Origin: Thiomonas arsenitoxydans
Lineage (GTDB): Bacteria > Pseudomonadota > Gammaproteobacteria > Burkholderiales > Burkholderiaceae_C
Direction: 5' to 3'
DNA: 64,000 nt
NCBI RefSeq assembly: GCF_000253115.1
Contig: NC_014145.1
Coordinates: forward strand, 2,976,001-3,040,000
In this document: positions 44,843-55,087 of the stretch, piece after piece
Layout of the letters: each line of letters starts with the position of its first letter
How positions within the stretch are numbered: the stretch's first letter is position 1
Translations under genes and position numbers: made by a program
The notes under the pieces: model-generated
What the model saw: only the letters and a program-made list of their open reading frames with translations
Told to the model about the DNA's origin: nothing
Databases searched by the model: none

Positions 44843-45526
44843 ATGAAACTTCTGATCGTCGAAGACGAAGTCAAAACCGGGGAATATCTACAGCAGGGTC
44901 TCAGAGAATCGGGGTTCGTCGTGGATTGGGCGCGCAACGGCCTCGATGGCCATCATCACGCGATGATCGCGCCGTATGACCTGATCGTGCTCGATGTCAT
45001 GCTTCCCGACATCGACGGATGGCGCATCCTCCGATCCCTTCGCGAGTCGGGCAACAATACGCCGGTGCTGTTCCTCACCGCGCGTGACGCGGTGGAGGAT
45101 CGCGTCAAGGGCCTTGAACTCGGGGCCGATGACTATCTGGTCAAACCATTTGTCTTCACCGAGTTGCTTGCACGGGTACGCACCCTGTTGCGACGCGGGC
45201 GCGCCCCAACGCAAATCGATCAACTTGAGGTCGCCGATCTGGTGCTCGATTTACCGCGGCGCCGCGCTACGCGGGCCGGCACCCGAATCAACCTCAGCAG
45301 CAAGGAGTTCGCCTTGCTTGAATTGCTGATCCGTCGTCAGGGCGAAGTGCTGCCTCGGTCCCTGATCGCATCCCAGGTTTGGGACATGAACTTCGACAGT
45401 GACACGAATGTGATTGATGTTGCCATTCGTCGGCTGCGAGCGAAGGTCGACGATGGTTTCGAGCCCAAGTTGATCCAGACCGTGCGCGGTATGGGTTATA
45501 CCCTGGACGTCCCCGATGGGCGTTGA
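44843..45526 (+). CDS. copR: Copper-responsive response regulator CopR
   Basis: The 227-aa protein is an OmpR/PhoB-type regulator. The receiver domain shows [20 protein letters not shown], the phosphorylated Asp in [20 protein letters not shown], and the Lys in [20 protein letters not shown]. The winged-helix domain ends [21 protein letters not shown] start at ATG 44843; upstream codons belong to the promoter region. It overlaps copS by 11 bases. It likely binds the three CopR-like boxes of the window. Confidence 0.94.
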   Translation: MKLLIVEDEVKTGEYLQQGLRESGFVVDWARNGLDGHHHAMIAPYDLIVLDVMLPDIDGWRILRSLRESGNNTPVLFLTARDAVEDRVKGLELGADDYLVKPFVFTELLARVRTLLRRGRAPTQIDQLEVADLVLDLPRRRATRAGTRINLSSKEFALLELLIRRQGEVLPRSLIASQVWDMNFDSDTNVIDVAIRRLRAKVDDGFEPKLIQTVRGMGYTLDVPDGR

Positions 45527-46916
45527 GAAGCGAACACGCCGCCCCATGTCGCTGGCGGTTCGCGTCACAAGTCTGGTCGGCTTGGTGACAACGGCGATAT
45601 TCGTACTCTCTGCATGGGGCATCGAATATTCGATCGAGCGGCATTTTTCCCGGATGGATCTGGCCGAACTGCAATCAGCTTGGGCATCGGTGGATGCAGC
45701 GCTTCGTCGAGATGGGGCTTCTTCGTCTGGGGCAGCACAGTCCCACGAGCTCGCCGACGCGATCGCGGGAGGCCACGATGTGTACTTTGTCGTCCGTGAT
45801 GCTGATGGCCGGCGGCTGTACGGAACGACTGCACCAGATCTCGATGCCTTGGGCGAAAAGGTGCCAGCCACCACGCATTTGGCTTTAGATACGCTCCATA
45901 TCTGGCGAACCGATCACCACGTCTACCGAGGAGCGGTCTTGCGCAGTGGCGACAAAACGGTCGTCGTCGCCACTGCGATCGACTTCCACCTCCAGTATTT
46001 GCGGGAATTGCAGAATGCTCTTTGGGCGGGGACGTTGATGGCAAGCCTCATCAGCGTTCTTGTTGCAGCCTTAGCCGTACGCCAAGGGCACGCGCCGCTG
46101 CGCCGCATCAGCGCGCGCATGCGAGAAATGACAACTGAGCGCTTGCACACACGCCTCGATCCAAAGCACGTTCCAGTCGAACTCGTGGATCTGGCGGCCG
46201 CCTTCAACGCCATGTTGACCAGGATCGAGCAAGGCTTCGCGCGTTTGCGTAACGTCTCGGCCGACATCGCTCACGAGCTGCGCACCCCTGTGACCAATCT
46301 CACGACGCAGACCCAGGTCGCGCTGTCAAAGGCCCGGGACGTGGATGCCTACCGGGAAATCCTGTATTCGAACCTTGAAGAATTCGAGCGTATGGGCGCG
46401 ATGATCAGCGACATGCTGTTCCTGGCGCAAGCCGAGCAGGGGCCGATGCGACGCGACGCCGGGGGAATTGACCTGCATGCGGAAATACGCAGCCTGTTCG
46501 ACTACTTCGAAGCCTGGGCGGAGGACCGTGGGGTCTCGCTCGAACTGAACGGGCAAGTCGGTCGAGTCGAGGGTGATCGAGAGATGTTGCGCCGCGCACT
46601 CAGCAACCTGATCGCCAATGCCGTCCGCTACACGCAACGCGACCAATCCGTCGACGTACGCCTGTCGCGGAATCAGCGATGGGTCACGATCGAGGTCTGT
46701 AATCCCGGGATTGGCATTCCATCAGAACATTTGCCGCATCTGTTCGATCGCTTTTACCGCGTGGATCCCTCGCGCCAGCGACGCGGCGAGGGTGCAGGCC
46801 TCGGACTTGCCATCGTCAAGTCGATCATCGAGGCCCACGCTGGGAAAGTCTCGGTCACCTCTACATCCGGAATGACGTGTTTCAGCGTCGACCTGCCGGC
46901 CGGGCACATTCTGTGA
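45516..46916 (+). CDS. copS: Copper-sensing histidine kinase CopS
   Basis: The 466-aa kinase has two membrane helices, near residues 12-34 and about 170-190, enclosing a periplasmic sensor domain with several His ([19 protein letters not shown]). It then has a HAMP linker, the phosphorylated His in [20 protein letters not shown], an N box in [20 protein letters not shown], and a G box in [16 protein letters not shown]. Overlap with copR suggests coupled translation. The domain order matches CusS/CopS. Confidence 0.94.
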   Translation: MGVEKRTRRPMSLAVRVTSLVGLVTTAIFVLSAWGIEYSIERHFSRMDLAELQSAWASVDAALRRDGASSSGAAQSHELADAIAGGHDVYFVVRDADGRRLYGTTAPDLDALGEKVPATTHLALDTLHIWRTDHHVYRGAVLRSGDKTVVVATAIDFHLQYLRELQNALWAGTLMASLISVLVAALAVRQGHAPLRRISARMREMTTERLHTRLDPKHVPVELVDLAAAFNAMLTRIEQGFARLRNVSADIAHELRTPVTNLTTQTQVALSKARDVDAYREILYSNLEEFERMGAMISDMLFLAQAEQGPMRRDAGGIDLHAEIRSLFDYFEAWAEDRGVSLELNGQVGRVEGDREMLRRALSNLIANAVRYTQRDQSVDVRLSRNQRWVTIEVCNPGIGIPSEHLPHLFDRFYRVDPSRQRRGEGAGLGLAIVKSIIEAHAGKVSVTSTSGMTCFSVDLPAGHIL

Positions 46917-46971
46917 AACCCGTCAGCTCCGAAAGTATCCAGGTCGCGGTCAGTGCGTCGCGGCTTTCAGT

Positions 46972-47538
46972 CTACGGCGCAGTGCCAGAGGCCGTTGTCG
47001 ATGGGGGTTTCGAAGGATACGCGAGAACCGTCTGAATCTGTTGCTCTGCCTGCAGGCGGATCTGAACAAGCTGGCGTAACGTATCCGCGACGCTTGTCGC
47101 TGCCTGAGATTGAGCCTTCGGGTCGGGCTTGGCTGCTGAATTCAAGGCCAGCAAATTTGCTCTTGCGGCGTAGAGCTGCGCCTGCAACGCACCTTCCTGA
47201 CGCAGAGCGCTTGCCTGGATCTGTCCAATGCGGACCTGCTGCGCAAGCGTCAGATTTGCCTGCCAGGCCCGTCCAGCCCATGGTGCAGCTCCATCCATCA
47301 TGCCGTACCCGCCATACGGTCTGTCGCGAGGGGCTGGACGCTCCCAATACCGGAGGGCACCACCCATCATGCCCATGCCGTAGGGCCAAGGCCCATTTTC
47401 ATGCCACGGCGCCTGTGCGACGCCGACTTCCCATCGCTGCCCCCAGAAGGGAAACGGACCGAATTCTGGAACCAGCGCCAAGTAGTAGGCGAACAGCACG
47501 ATGCCAAGCGCGAGCACCCACTTTGAAATCTTGCTCAT
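46972..47538 (-). CDS. Periplasmic metal-sensor-like protein (CpxP/Spy-type LTxxQ)
   Basis: The 188-aa protein has one N-terminal membrane helix (VLALGIVLFAYYLALV) and a Gly/Met/Pro-rich segment (PYGMGMMGGALR). A helical region contains NLTLAQQVRIGQIQASALRQ, the LTxxQ motif of CpxP/Spy/CnrX-type proteins. These sense or buffer metals or act as periplasmic chaperones. It is the last gene of the ATPase operon, convergent with copS and only 55 bases away. Confidence 0.7.
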   Translation of the reverse strand: MSKISKWVLALGIVLFAYYLALVPEFGPFPFWGQRWEVGVAQAPWHENGPWPYGMGMMGGALRYWERPAPRDRPYGGYGMMDGAAPWAGRAWQANLTLAQQVRIGQIQASALRQEGALQAQLYAARANLLALNSAAKPDPKAQSQAATSVADTLRQLVQIRLQAEQQIQTVLAYPSKPPSTTASGTAP

Positions 47539-47546
47539 GATGCACC

Positions 47547-47798
47547 TCAACTTTCCAGCTCGCGCCGCATCCGCTCATAGGTTTCGCGGTCAATATCCCC
47601 GCGGGCATAACGTTCCTTGAGGATGTCCATGTGCTTTTTGTCTACCGGGCGTGACTCTGAACTGTTTGCGTGGCCCGTAAACAGCCATCGGATCAAGCCC
47701 ACCACGAGCGCGAGGATCACGACCCACCACAGCACCATGAACACCCACCCCAGGCCGAATCCACCCCAACCACCCATCATTCCATAGCCATATCCCAC
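47547..47798 (-). CDS. SHOCT-domain small membrane protein
   Basis: The 83-aa protein has a Gly-rich membrane start (GYGMMGGWGGFGLGWVFMVL) and a SHOCT domain at its end (MDILKERYARGDIDRETYER followed by MRREL). SHOCT domains bind other proteins or oligomerise, and this pattern is common in heavy-metal operons. It lies between the DUF302 gene and the CpxP-like gene; its stop is 8 bases before the next start. Confidence 0.85.
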   Translation of the reverse strand: MGYGYGMMGGWGGFGLGWVFMVLWWVVILALVVGLIRWLFTGHANSSESRPVDKKHMDILKERYARGDIDRETYERMRRELES

Positions 47799-47864
47799 GA
47801 TGACGCTCCTTCAATCCGAATGCGAGAGCCCCCACAACGAGCCAAAAACTTGGCGGCGCTGTAC

Positions 47865-48260
47865 TTACGACTGCAGGGACTGGGCGACACGCAGCAGTTT
47901 GGTGCGCACTTCCCCTCCGAGCCGGTCGATTTCAGACTGCCCGACCATGCCGAGCACGGCGGCCGGATCCATGAATACCACGCTGACCTTTCCGTCTGGT
48001 TCCTCTCGCACGACGACATTGCACGGCAGTAGCGCGCCAATGTCGGGCTCCACTTTCAATGCCTGGTGGGCATAGTGGGGATTGCAGGCGCCCAGGATGC
48101 GATAGGGGCGCTCATCGATCCCAAGCTTGGCCTTGAGCGTCGCCGCCACATCGATTGTGGTCAGCACACCGAAGCCCTCCTCTTTCAATGCATCGGTCGC
48201 GGCCTGCACCGTGGTCTCGAAGTCTTTGTTGCTCGTGACGGTAAACACATAAGAACTCAT
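47865..48260 (-). CDS. DUF302 family protein
   Basis: The 131-aa protein matches DUF302: FGVLTTIDVAATLKAKLGID, then YRILGACNPHYAHQALKVEP and IGALLPCNVVVREEPDGKVS. Two Cys (GACNP and LPCNV) are typical. It has no signal peptide. Members are often found beside copper ATPases, and a role in metal homeostasis is likely but not proven. It follows the ATPase gene after 55 bases. Confidence 0.88.
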   Translation of the reverse strand: MSSYVFTVTSNKDFETTVQAATDALKEEGFGVLTTIDVAATLKAKLGIDERPYRILGACNPHYAHQALKVEPDIGALLPCNVVVREEPDGKVSVVFMDPAAVLGMVGQSEIDRLGGEVRTKLLRVAQSLQS

Positions 48261-48315
48261 GACGATTCTCCAATGAACGATGAAAGAGAGGCCTGTCTGG
48301 CCTGGGCCCAGTTTT

Positions 48316-50511
<2,196 letters not shown>

Positions 50512-50590
50512 GGTGTTCGCTCTCCATCGGGCGGAGCCCGCGCGTCTCCGACGGCGGCCCAGCAAGACCAGTCTAGGCGGTCGGCGCTTT

Positions 50591-50625
50591 CAGGCAGATG
50601 ACCGGATCATGACGTCGATGTCATG
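50591..50625 (-). promoter_or_regulatory. CopR box 2, upstream of the copper ATPase operon
   Basis: CATGACGTCGATGTCATG at 50608-50625 is a near-perfect inverted repeat. It is preceded by GCAGATGACC at about 50594-50603, as at the copA/copR box. It lies about 100 bases upstream of the ATPase start and 50 bases after the stop-side end of the propeller gene. Confidence 0.7.
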
Positions 50626-50676
50626 TTCGCCGCCGGCCGACGGTCGGCCTTCGCGCCGGCGGGCAGGCGAAGCGTC

Positions 50677-51624
50677 CTATCGCGTGCGCCCGGCGGCGGC
50701 GATCTGCTTCCAGCTCCGTCCTCCGTCGAGGGAGAGATAGACGTCGCGCCGGAAGGTGGCGATCGCCAACTCGCCGCGGCGCGCCGGGTTCTGCGCGACG
50801 TACGCGACCGCGTCCTCCCGCAGCGGCGGCAGCGCGACGGCCTGCGGCGCGCTGGACCCGCCGGCGAAGGCGATGCGCGTCAGGTGCGGCTGGCCGTCGT
50901 AGCTGCCGTACCAGAGATGCTTGCCGTCGAGGTCGAACGCCACCGACAGGAACTGGGCGTTGCCGGCGACGGCGCGGAAATGCGCGCCCGCGTCGGTGGA
51001 CAGGTACAGCCCGCTCTTGGTCGCCGCGGCGACGATGCGCGGATCGGTGGGATGCACGGCCAGCGCGAACACCTCGCCCTCGAGGCCGTCAGCGGCCGCA
51101 TGCTTCCAGACGAAGCCGTCGTCGACCGTGCCATACAGCCCCGGCTCGGGCATGCGGCTGTTGCGCTCCATGGCCATCGCGTAGACCGCGTTGGAGGCGT
51201 ATCCGGCCGCCATGACGTGGAAGTCCGACTCGCCGCGCAGGCCGAGGGTGTGCCAGGTCCGGCCGCCGTCGGTGCTCTTGACCAGGCCGATGGGATTGAC
51301 CGCGTTCGTCCCCGGCGCCGGGTGGCCGCTGCTGTAGAACGCCGTGCGCGTGGCGGTAAAGCCCATGTAGTCGTTGGACGCGCTCGGCAGCGTGGACCAG
51401 CGTCCCGCCGAGTACACCGCCACGCCGTGGTGGTCGGGGATGTAGAGCCTGGTGCCGTCGGGGCCGAAGGCCAGGCCGTGCACGTGCATCAGCTCGACCG
51501 GCGCGCCCGCGGCGGCGATGCCCGCCATGGCCGGCATCGCCGGGCCGGCAGCCCAGGCCGGAAGCATCGTCGCGGCTGCGGCCAGCAAGGCGGCTGCGAG
51601 CCGCCGGGTGGGGAAATGTCTCAT
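50677..51624 (-). CDS. Secreted BNR/sortilin-type beta-propeller protein
   Basis: The 315-aa protein has a signal peptide (RLAAALLAAAATMLPAWAAG) and repeated Asp-box-like motifs: KSTDGGRTWHTLGLRG, STDAGAHFRAVAGNAQ and SLDGGRSWKQIAAA. These mark a six- or seven-bladed propeller like sortilin or photosystem assembly factor Ycf48. Relatives sit in copper operons under the name F510_1955-type glycosyl hydrolase, but no hydrolase site is evident. It follows the DsbD-like gene with a 4-base overlap, so it likely acts with it in the periplasm. Confidence 0.75.
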   Translation of the reverse strand: MRHFPTRRLAAALLAAAATMLPAWAAGPAMPAMAGIAAAGAPVELMHVHGLAFGPDGTRLYIPDHHGVAVYSAGRWSTLPSASNDYMGFTATRTAFYSSGHPAPGTNAVNPIGLVKSTDGGRTWHTLGLRGESDFHVMAAGYASNAVYAMAMERNSRMPEPGLYGTVDDGFVWKHAAADGLEGEVFALAVHPTDPRIVAAATKSGLYLSTDAGAHFRAVAGNAQFLSVAFDLDGKHLWYGSYDGQPHLTRIAFAGGSSAPQAVALPPLREDAVAYVAQNPARRGELAIATFRRDVYLSLDGGRSWKQIAAAGRTR

Positions 51625-53180
51625 TGCAACTCCTTTTCGGTTGGGATCAAGAGAAAGCTGAAAAAAGTGGATCGCCTCACCGCACCGCGGCGCTCAGGGT
51701 CGTCGGCGGTAGGCAAAGGTCCTTGTCCTCGCAGGCTTGCCAGGCCGGGCAGGCCGATGCGCGCGTCGTTCTCGTAGACGAGGATGTCGCGGCCGTCGAT
51801 GCGCAAGCCGATGGTCGTGCCGGGCGGATAGCTCGGCCGCCCGTCGAGCGCGCGCCCGTCGCTCAGCACGCGCACCGACACGGGGATCAGGTAGGGCGCC
51901 GAGGGCGGATTGGCGTAGACGTGCCAGCCGCGGGCGATGTGCAGGATCACCGTCGCGCCGCCGGCTGCCGCAGTGACGCTCGCGCTCACCTCCGACGCGG
52001 AGTCGACCGGCGCGGCCATGCCGGCCGTCGAAACAGGTTGCAGGGTGGAAAGCCGCTCGATCAGCGTGCCGGCGGTGAACAGCCCGGACAGATGCCCCAC
52101 CTCGCGTCCGTTGCGATCGAGGATCGCCAGGAACGGCATGCCGGCACCGCCGTACTTCGCCAGCAGCCGCTGCAGGACGGGGTCGGGGCGGGTGAGGTCG
52201 GCCTGCAGCGGCACGGCGCCGGCCGCGCGCACGGCGCGCGCCACCGCCGGGTCGCGGTACACGGTCTTCTCCAGGATGCGGCAGTTCAGGCACCACTGCG
52301 CGGTGAACTCGACCAGCGCCGGCCGATGCAGCGCGCCGATGGCGCCGGCGTCGCCAGCGCGCAGCGGCTGCCAGGGGATGCCCTGTCCGGCAGCGGGCCA
52401 GAACCCGGCGCCCAGGTAGGCGATGGCCGGCGCCGCGGCCCACCGGGTGCGCCGGTCAGTGGCGCGCAGCGCGGTGACAGCGGCCCACGGCACCAGCGCG
52501 GCGAGAAACGCAATCCACGCTGCATCAGCGACCCATGCCGGCAGCAGGCTCTGCGCGAAGAAGACCGCGCCGCCCAGCAGCAGCCAGCCGAAGCTCTTGC
52601 GCACCACCTCGGCCCAGGCCCCGCCTCGCGGCAGCCGGGCGAGTAGGGCAGGCCGCAGCAGCAGCACGACGTAGGGCAGCGCCATCCCCGAACCGATGGC
52701 CACGAACAGCGTCACAATGTCCGCCGGCGGTCGGGTCAGGGCGAAGACCAGCACGCCGCCGAGCAGGGGGCCCGTGCACGGCGTGGACAGCACGCCGCCG
52801 ACCAGACCCGACACCAGCGGCTCGAGATGGCGACCACCGCGCAGGCGCGCGACCGCTGCCGGCACCGGCAGGCTGCGCGCGGAAAAGCTCGCCGCCGCCA
52901 GCACCAGCATCACCACGACCAGCCCGACCAGCACCGCGCGCGACTGGAACAACACCCCCCACTGCAAGTGCAGCAGCGCGGTGGCCAGTCCCAGCGCCGC
53001 GAAGAACGACACCGAGCCGAGAGCGAACAGGGCGGCGGACACGGCCCGCGCTCCGATTCCCTCGCCGGCCTCGCGCAGGATGGTTCGGACCTTGATCGGG
53101 ATGACCGGTAGCACGCACGGGGTCAGGTTCAGCAGCAGGCCCGCGGCGAGGGCCAGGGCGATTTCGAAGAAAAGGGACAT
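51621..53180 (-). CDS. DsbD-like fusion protein, copy B, with frameshifted end
   Basis: The 519-aa protein has the same membrane part as copy A (NLTPCVLPVIPIKVRTILRE and LSTPCTGPLLGGVLVFALTR), a thioredoxin domain (VEFTAQWCLNCRILEKTVYR), and, fused at the end, the alpha-like domain (VILHIARGWHVYANPPSAPY). The frame then goes out of register near 51735: it should read QACEDKDLCLPPTTLSAAVR and stop at 51677, as copy A does, but an internal deletion of about 30 bases puts it in another frame that runs to 51621. The last Cys pair is therefore lost. Start ATG 53180 was chosen over 53198. Confidence 0.85.
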   Translation of the reverse strand: MSLFFEIALALAAGLLLNLTPCVLPVIPIKVRTILREAGEGIGARAVSAALFALGSVSFFAALGLATALLHLQWGVLFQSRAVLVGLVVVMLVLAAASFSARSLPVPAAVARLRGGRHLEPLVSGLVGGVLSTPCTGPLLGGVLVFALTRPPADIVTLFVAIGSGMALPYVVLLLRPALLARLPRGGAWAEVVRKSFGWLLLGGAVFFAQSLLPAWVADAAWIAFLAALVPWAAVTALRATDRRTRWAAAPAIAYLGAGFWPAAGQGIPWQPLRAGDAGAIGALHRPALVEFTAQWCLNCRILEKTVYRDPAVARAVRAAGAVPLQADLTRPDPVLQRLLAKYGGAGMPFLAILDRNGREVGHLSGLFTAGTLIERLSTLQPVSTAGMAAPVDSASEVSASVTAAAGGATVILHIARGWHVYANPPSAPYLIPVSVRVLSDGRALDGRPSYPPGTTIGLRIDGRDILVYENDARIGLPGLASLRGQGPLPTADDPERRGAVRRSTFFSFLLIPTEKELQ

Positions 53181-53194
53181 GTCGGTCGCACCTA

Positions 53195-53698
53195 TCACGA
53201 AGCGGCCAGCTCGCGGCGGATGAGGCGGTGGAGTTCCGGGAAGTCCGGTTCACCGAGGATGCGCTTGAGGATGCGCCCGCGCTTGTCGACCAGGAAGGTG
53301 GTGGGCGTCATCCGCACCCCGAAGAACGCGCGGGCCGCGCTGCCGTCGGCGTCGCGGGCGACGTCGAAGGGCAGGCGGCGCGTGCGGGCGTACTGCTCGA
53401 CGAAGTCCGGCGGGTCGTAGCTCATCGCTACCGCGACGAAGGCGAAATCCCGCCCCTTGAAGCGCTGGTCGGTCTGGATCATCTGTGGCATTTCCTTGAT
53501 GCAGGTGGCGCAACTGGTCGCCCAGAAGTTCACCAGGTAGACCTTGCCGCGCAACTGCGTGGTGGTCAGCTTCCGGCCAGACAGCAGGACGAAGGTCGCG
53601 TCCGGCGCCGGCGGGTGGTCGGTGAGCGCGACATAGGCCACGGCGACCAATGCGGCGGCCACGCCGGCCGCAACGACGGATCGCAGACGAATGCGCAT
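53195..53698 (-). CDS. TlpA-like membrane-anchored thioredoxin, copy B
   Basis: The 167-aa protein aligns end to end with the one at 37676-38176. It has an N-terminal anchor (VVAAGVAAALVAVAYVALTD), the active site in VNFWATSCATCIKEMPQMIQ, and the end KRILGEPDFPELHRLIRREL. It lies 14 bases before the DsbD-like start, the same order as in the first module. It should pass electrons in the periplasm. It is probably a separately acquired, more GC-rich copy rather than a recent duplication. Confidence 0.88.
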   Translation of the reverse strand: MRIRLRSVVAAGVAAALVAVAYVALTDHPPAPDATFVLLSGRKLTTTQLRGKVYLVNFWATSCATCIKEMPQMIQTDQRFKGRDFAFVAVAMSYDPPDFVEQYARTRRLPFDVARDADGSAARAFFGVRMTPTTFLVDKRGRILKRILGEPDFPELHRLIRRELAAS

Positions 53699-53801
53699 GG
53701 GAAAACCTCGATCGATCGTTCACGGGGACGGCCGCGGCGGATGCCGGCGTCCCCCGGAAGGGACGGCCACATGGCCGCCCCGCAGTGAGGCGTCGGGAGA
53801 T

Positions 53802-54182
53802 TCAGGCCCGGGGCGGCCGGTAGGATGCGTCGGGCGGCGCGCTGGGGAGGCGCTGGTCGTCGGGTTGCGGCACAGCCGCTGCGGCAGGCGGCAGGAAGGA
53901 CACGGCCGGCGCCGAAACCGTCGCCAGCGTCAGTCCGCAGACGACATGGCAGGTCGACTGGCCGCCGGCAGGACAGCCTGCGCCGTGACGCACGAACGGA
54001 CGCGGCGGTGCGGCGAGGCTCGTGGCGCGCGCGGCCGACCCGTGTCCGAACGTTGGAGCCGCATGGCCGCATGCAGTCCCAGCCATCGCCGTGGCGGCCG
54101 CGGGCATTACGGCGTACGCCCAGCCGTGCAGTGGCAAGACTGCCAGCACAAAGGCGATGAAAGCGATGCGCAAGGCGCTCAT
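53802..54182 (-). CDS. Small secreted protein of the copper/thiol module, copy B
   Basis: The 126-aa product has a signal peptide (ALRIAFIAFVLAVLPLHGWA) like copy A, and a CHVVCGLTLATVSA motif where copy A has CPVPCGIALAMAST. Both end in PDA-x-Y-x-PPR. The shared order (this gene, then TlpA, then DsbD) makes the pair a conserved but unnamed unit. ATG 54182 is used because the signal peptide starts there. Confidence 0.55.
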   Translation of the reverse strand: MSALRIAFIAFVLAVLPLHGWAYAVMPAAATAMAGTACGHAAPTFGHGSAARATSLAAPPRPFVRHGAGCPAGGQSTCHVVCGLTLATVSAPAVSFLPPAAAAVPQPDDQRLPSAPPDASYRPPRA

Positions 54183-54224
54183 GCGTTCGGGGAAGTGGGA
54201 ATGGCCGGACCGTTGCACCGAAAA

Positions 54225-55048
54225 TCATAGGCTCTTCGAATCCCCCGACGCGGCCGGGGCTTTCTCGCACAGGCGGGGGCGGGAAGCGGCGAGGTCGCGC
54301 CGGAGATTCCGTACCTCCTCGCGCAGCAACCGCAACTCGTCCTGGATGTCGCACTGCGCCTTCTTCTCGCTCTCGCCCACGAAGAACGCGGCGACGCCCG
54401 CAGTGACGAGCGAAAACACCGCGTAGCCGCCGGTCACCACCAGCACGGCCAGCGCCCGCGAGGCCGCGGTGGTCGGGACGAAGTCGCCGTATCCCACGGT
54501 GGCTGCGGTGGTGAACGCCAGCCACACGCCCTGGCCGTAGGTGCGGATGGTCGGCTCGATCCGGTAGAAGCCCACTCCCGCCAGCAGCACCGCTCCGGCC
54601 CCCAGCAGCACAGCGTAGGGAATCACGCTGTCGGAGAACACACGGCGGACATGGCCCAGCAGCCAGGCGAACACAGGGCGATGTAGAGCAGGTGGAGCAG
54701 GTGGACGATCGGCATCCAGCCCCGGTTGGCGCCGAGCAGCGCCAGCCCCGAAACCAGGACGATGAAGACCTTGAGCCAGTTGGCCGCGAGGTAGCGCCAG
54801 CGCCTGCGGCACAGCGTCGCCGTCAGCGCGGTCTCGGCGGCGAAGGCGGCGAAGATGAGCGCGTCGATGCGCAGCCCCCAGCCTGCGTACAGGGCATTGC
54901 CTTGCAGGTCCTCGAGGTAGAACGAGGGCATCGCCAGCAGGGCGATGCCGATCATCCACGGCGCAGCGAACCTGCCGAGCGCGCGGGCCGCGCGTCTCTC
55001 CCCCGCGGGAACGCCGTTGAAGCCGATCCAGGACGTGCGCGTCTTCAT
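54225..55048 (-). pseudogene. Potassium-channel-like protein, frameshifted
   Basis: ATG 55048 opens four membrane helices (LIFAAFAAETALTATLC, YLAANWLKVFIVLVSGLALL), but the frame breaks near 54675. The rest, in the next frame, has the pore and selectivity filter: GVWLAFTTAATVGYGDFVPT, then a last helix (AVLVVTGGYAVFSLVTAGVA) and a coiled tail. The two parts line up as one Kv-like channel after a single-base change. It could be dead, or the break could be a sequence error. Confidence 0.75.
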
Positions 55049-55087
55049 ACCGTGCCGACCGCGGTCAGCGCCGCGGCCGACGCTGCT

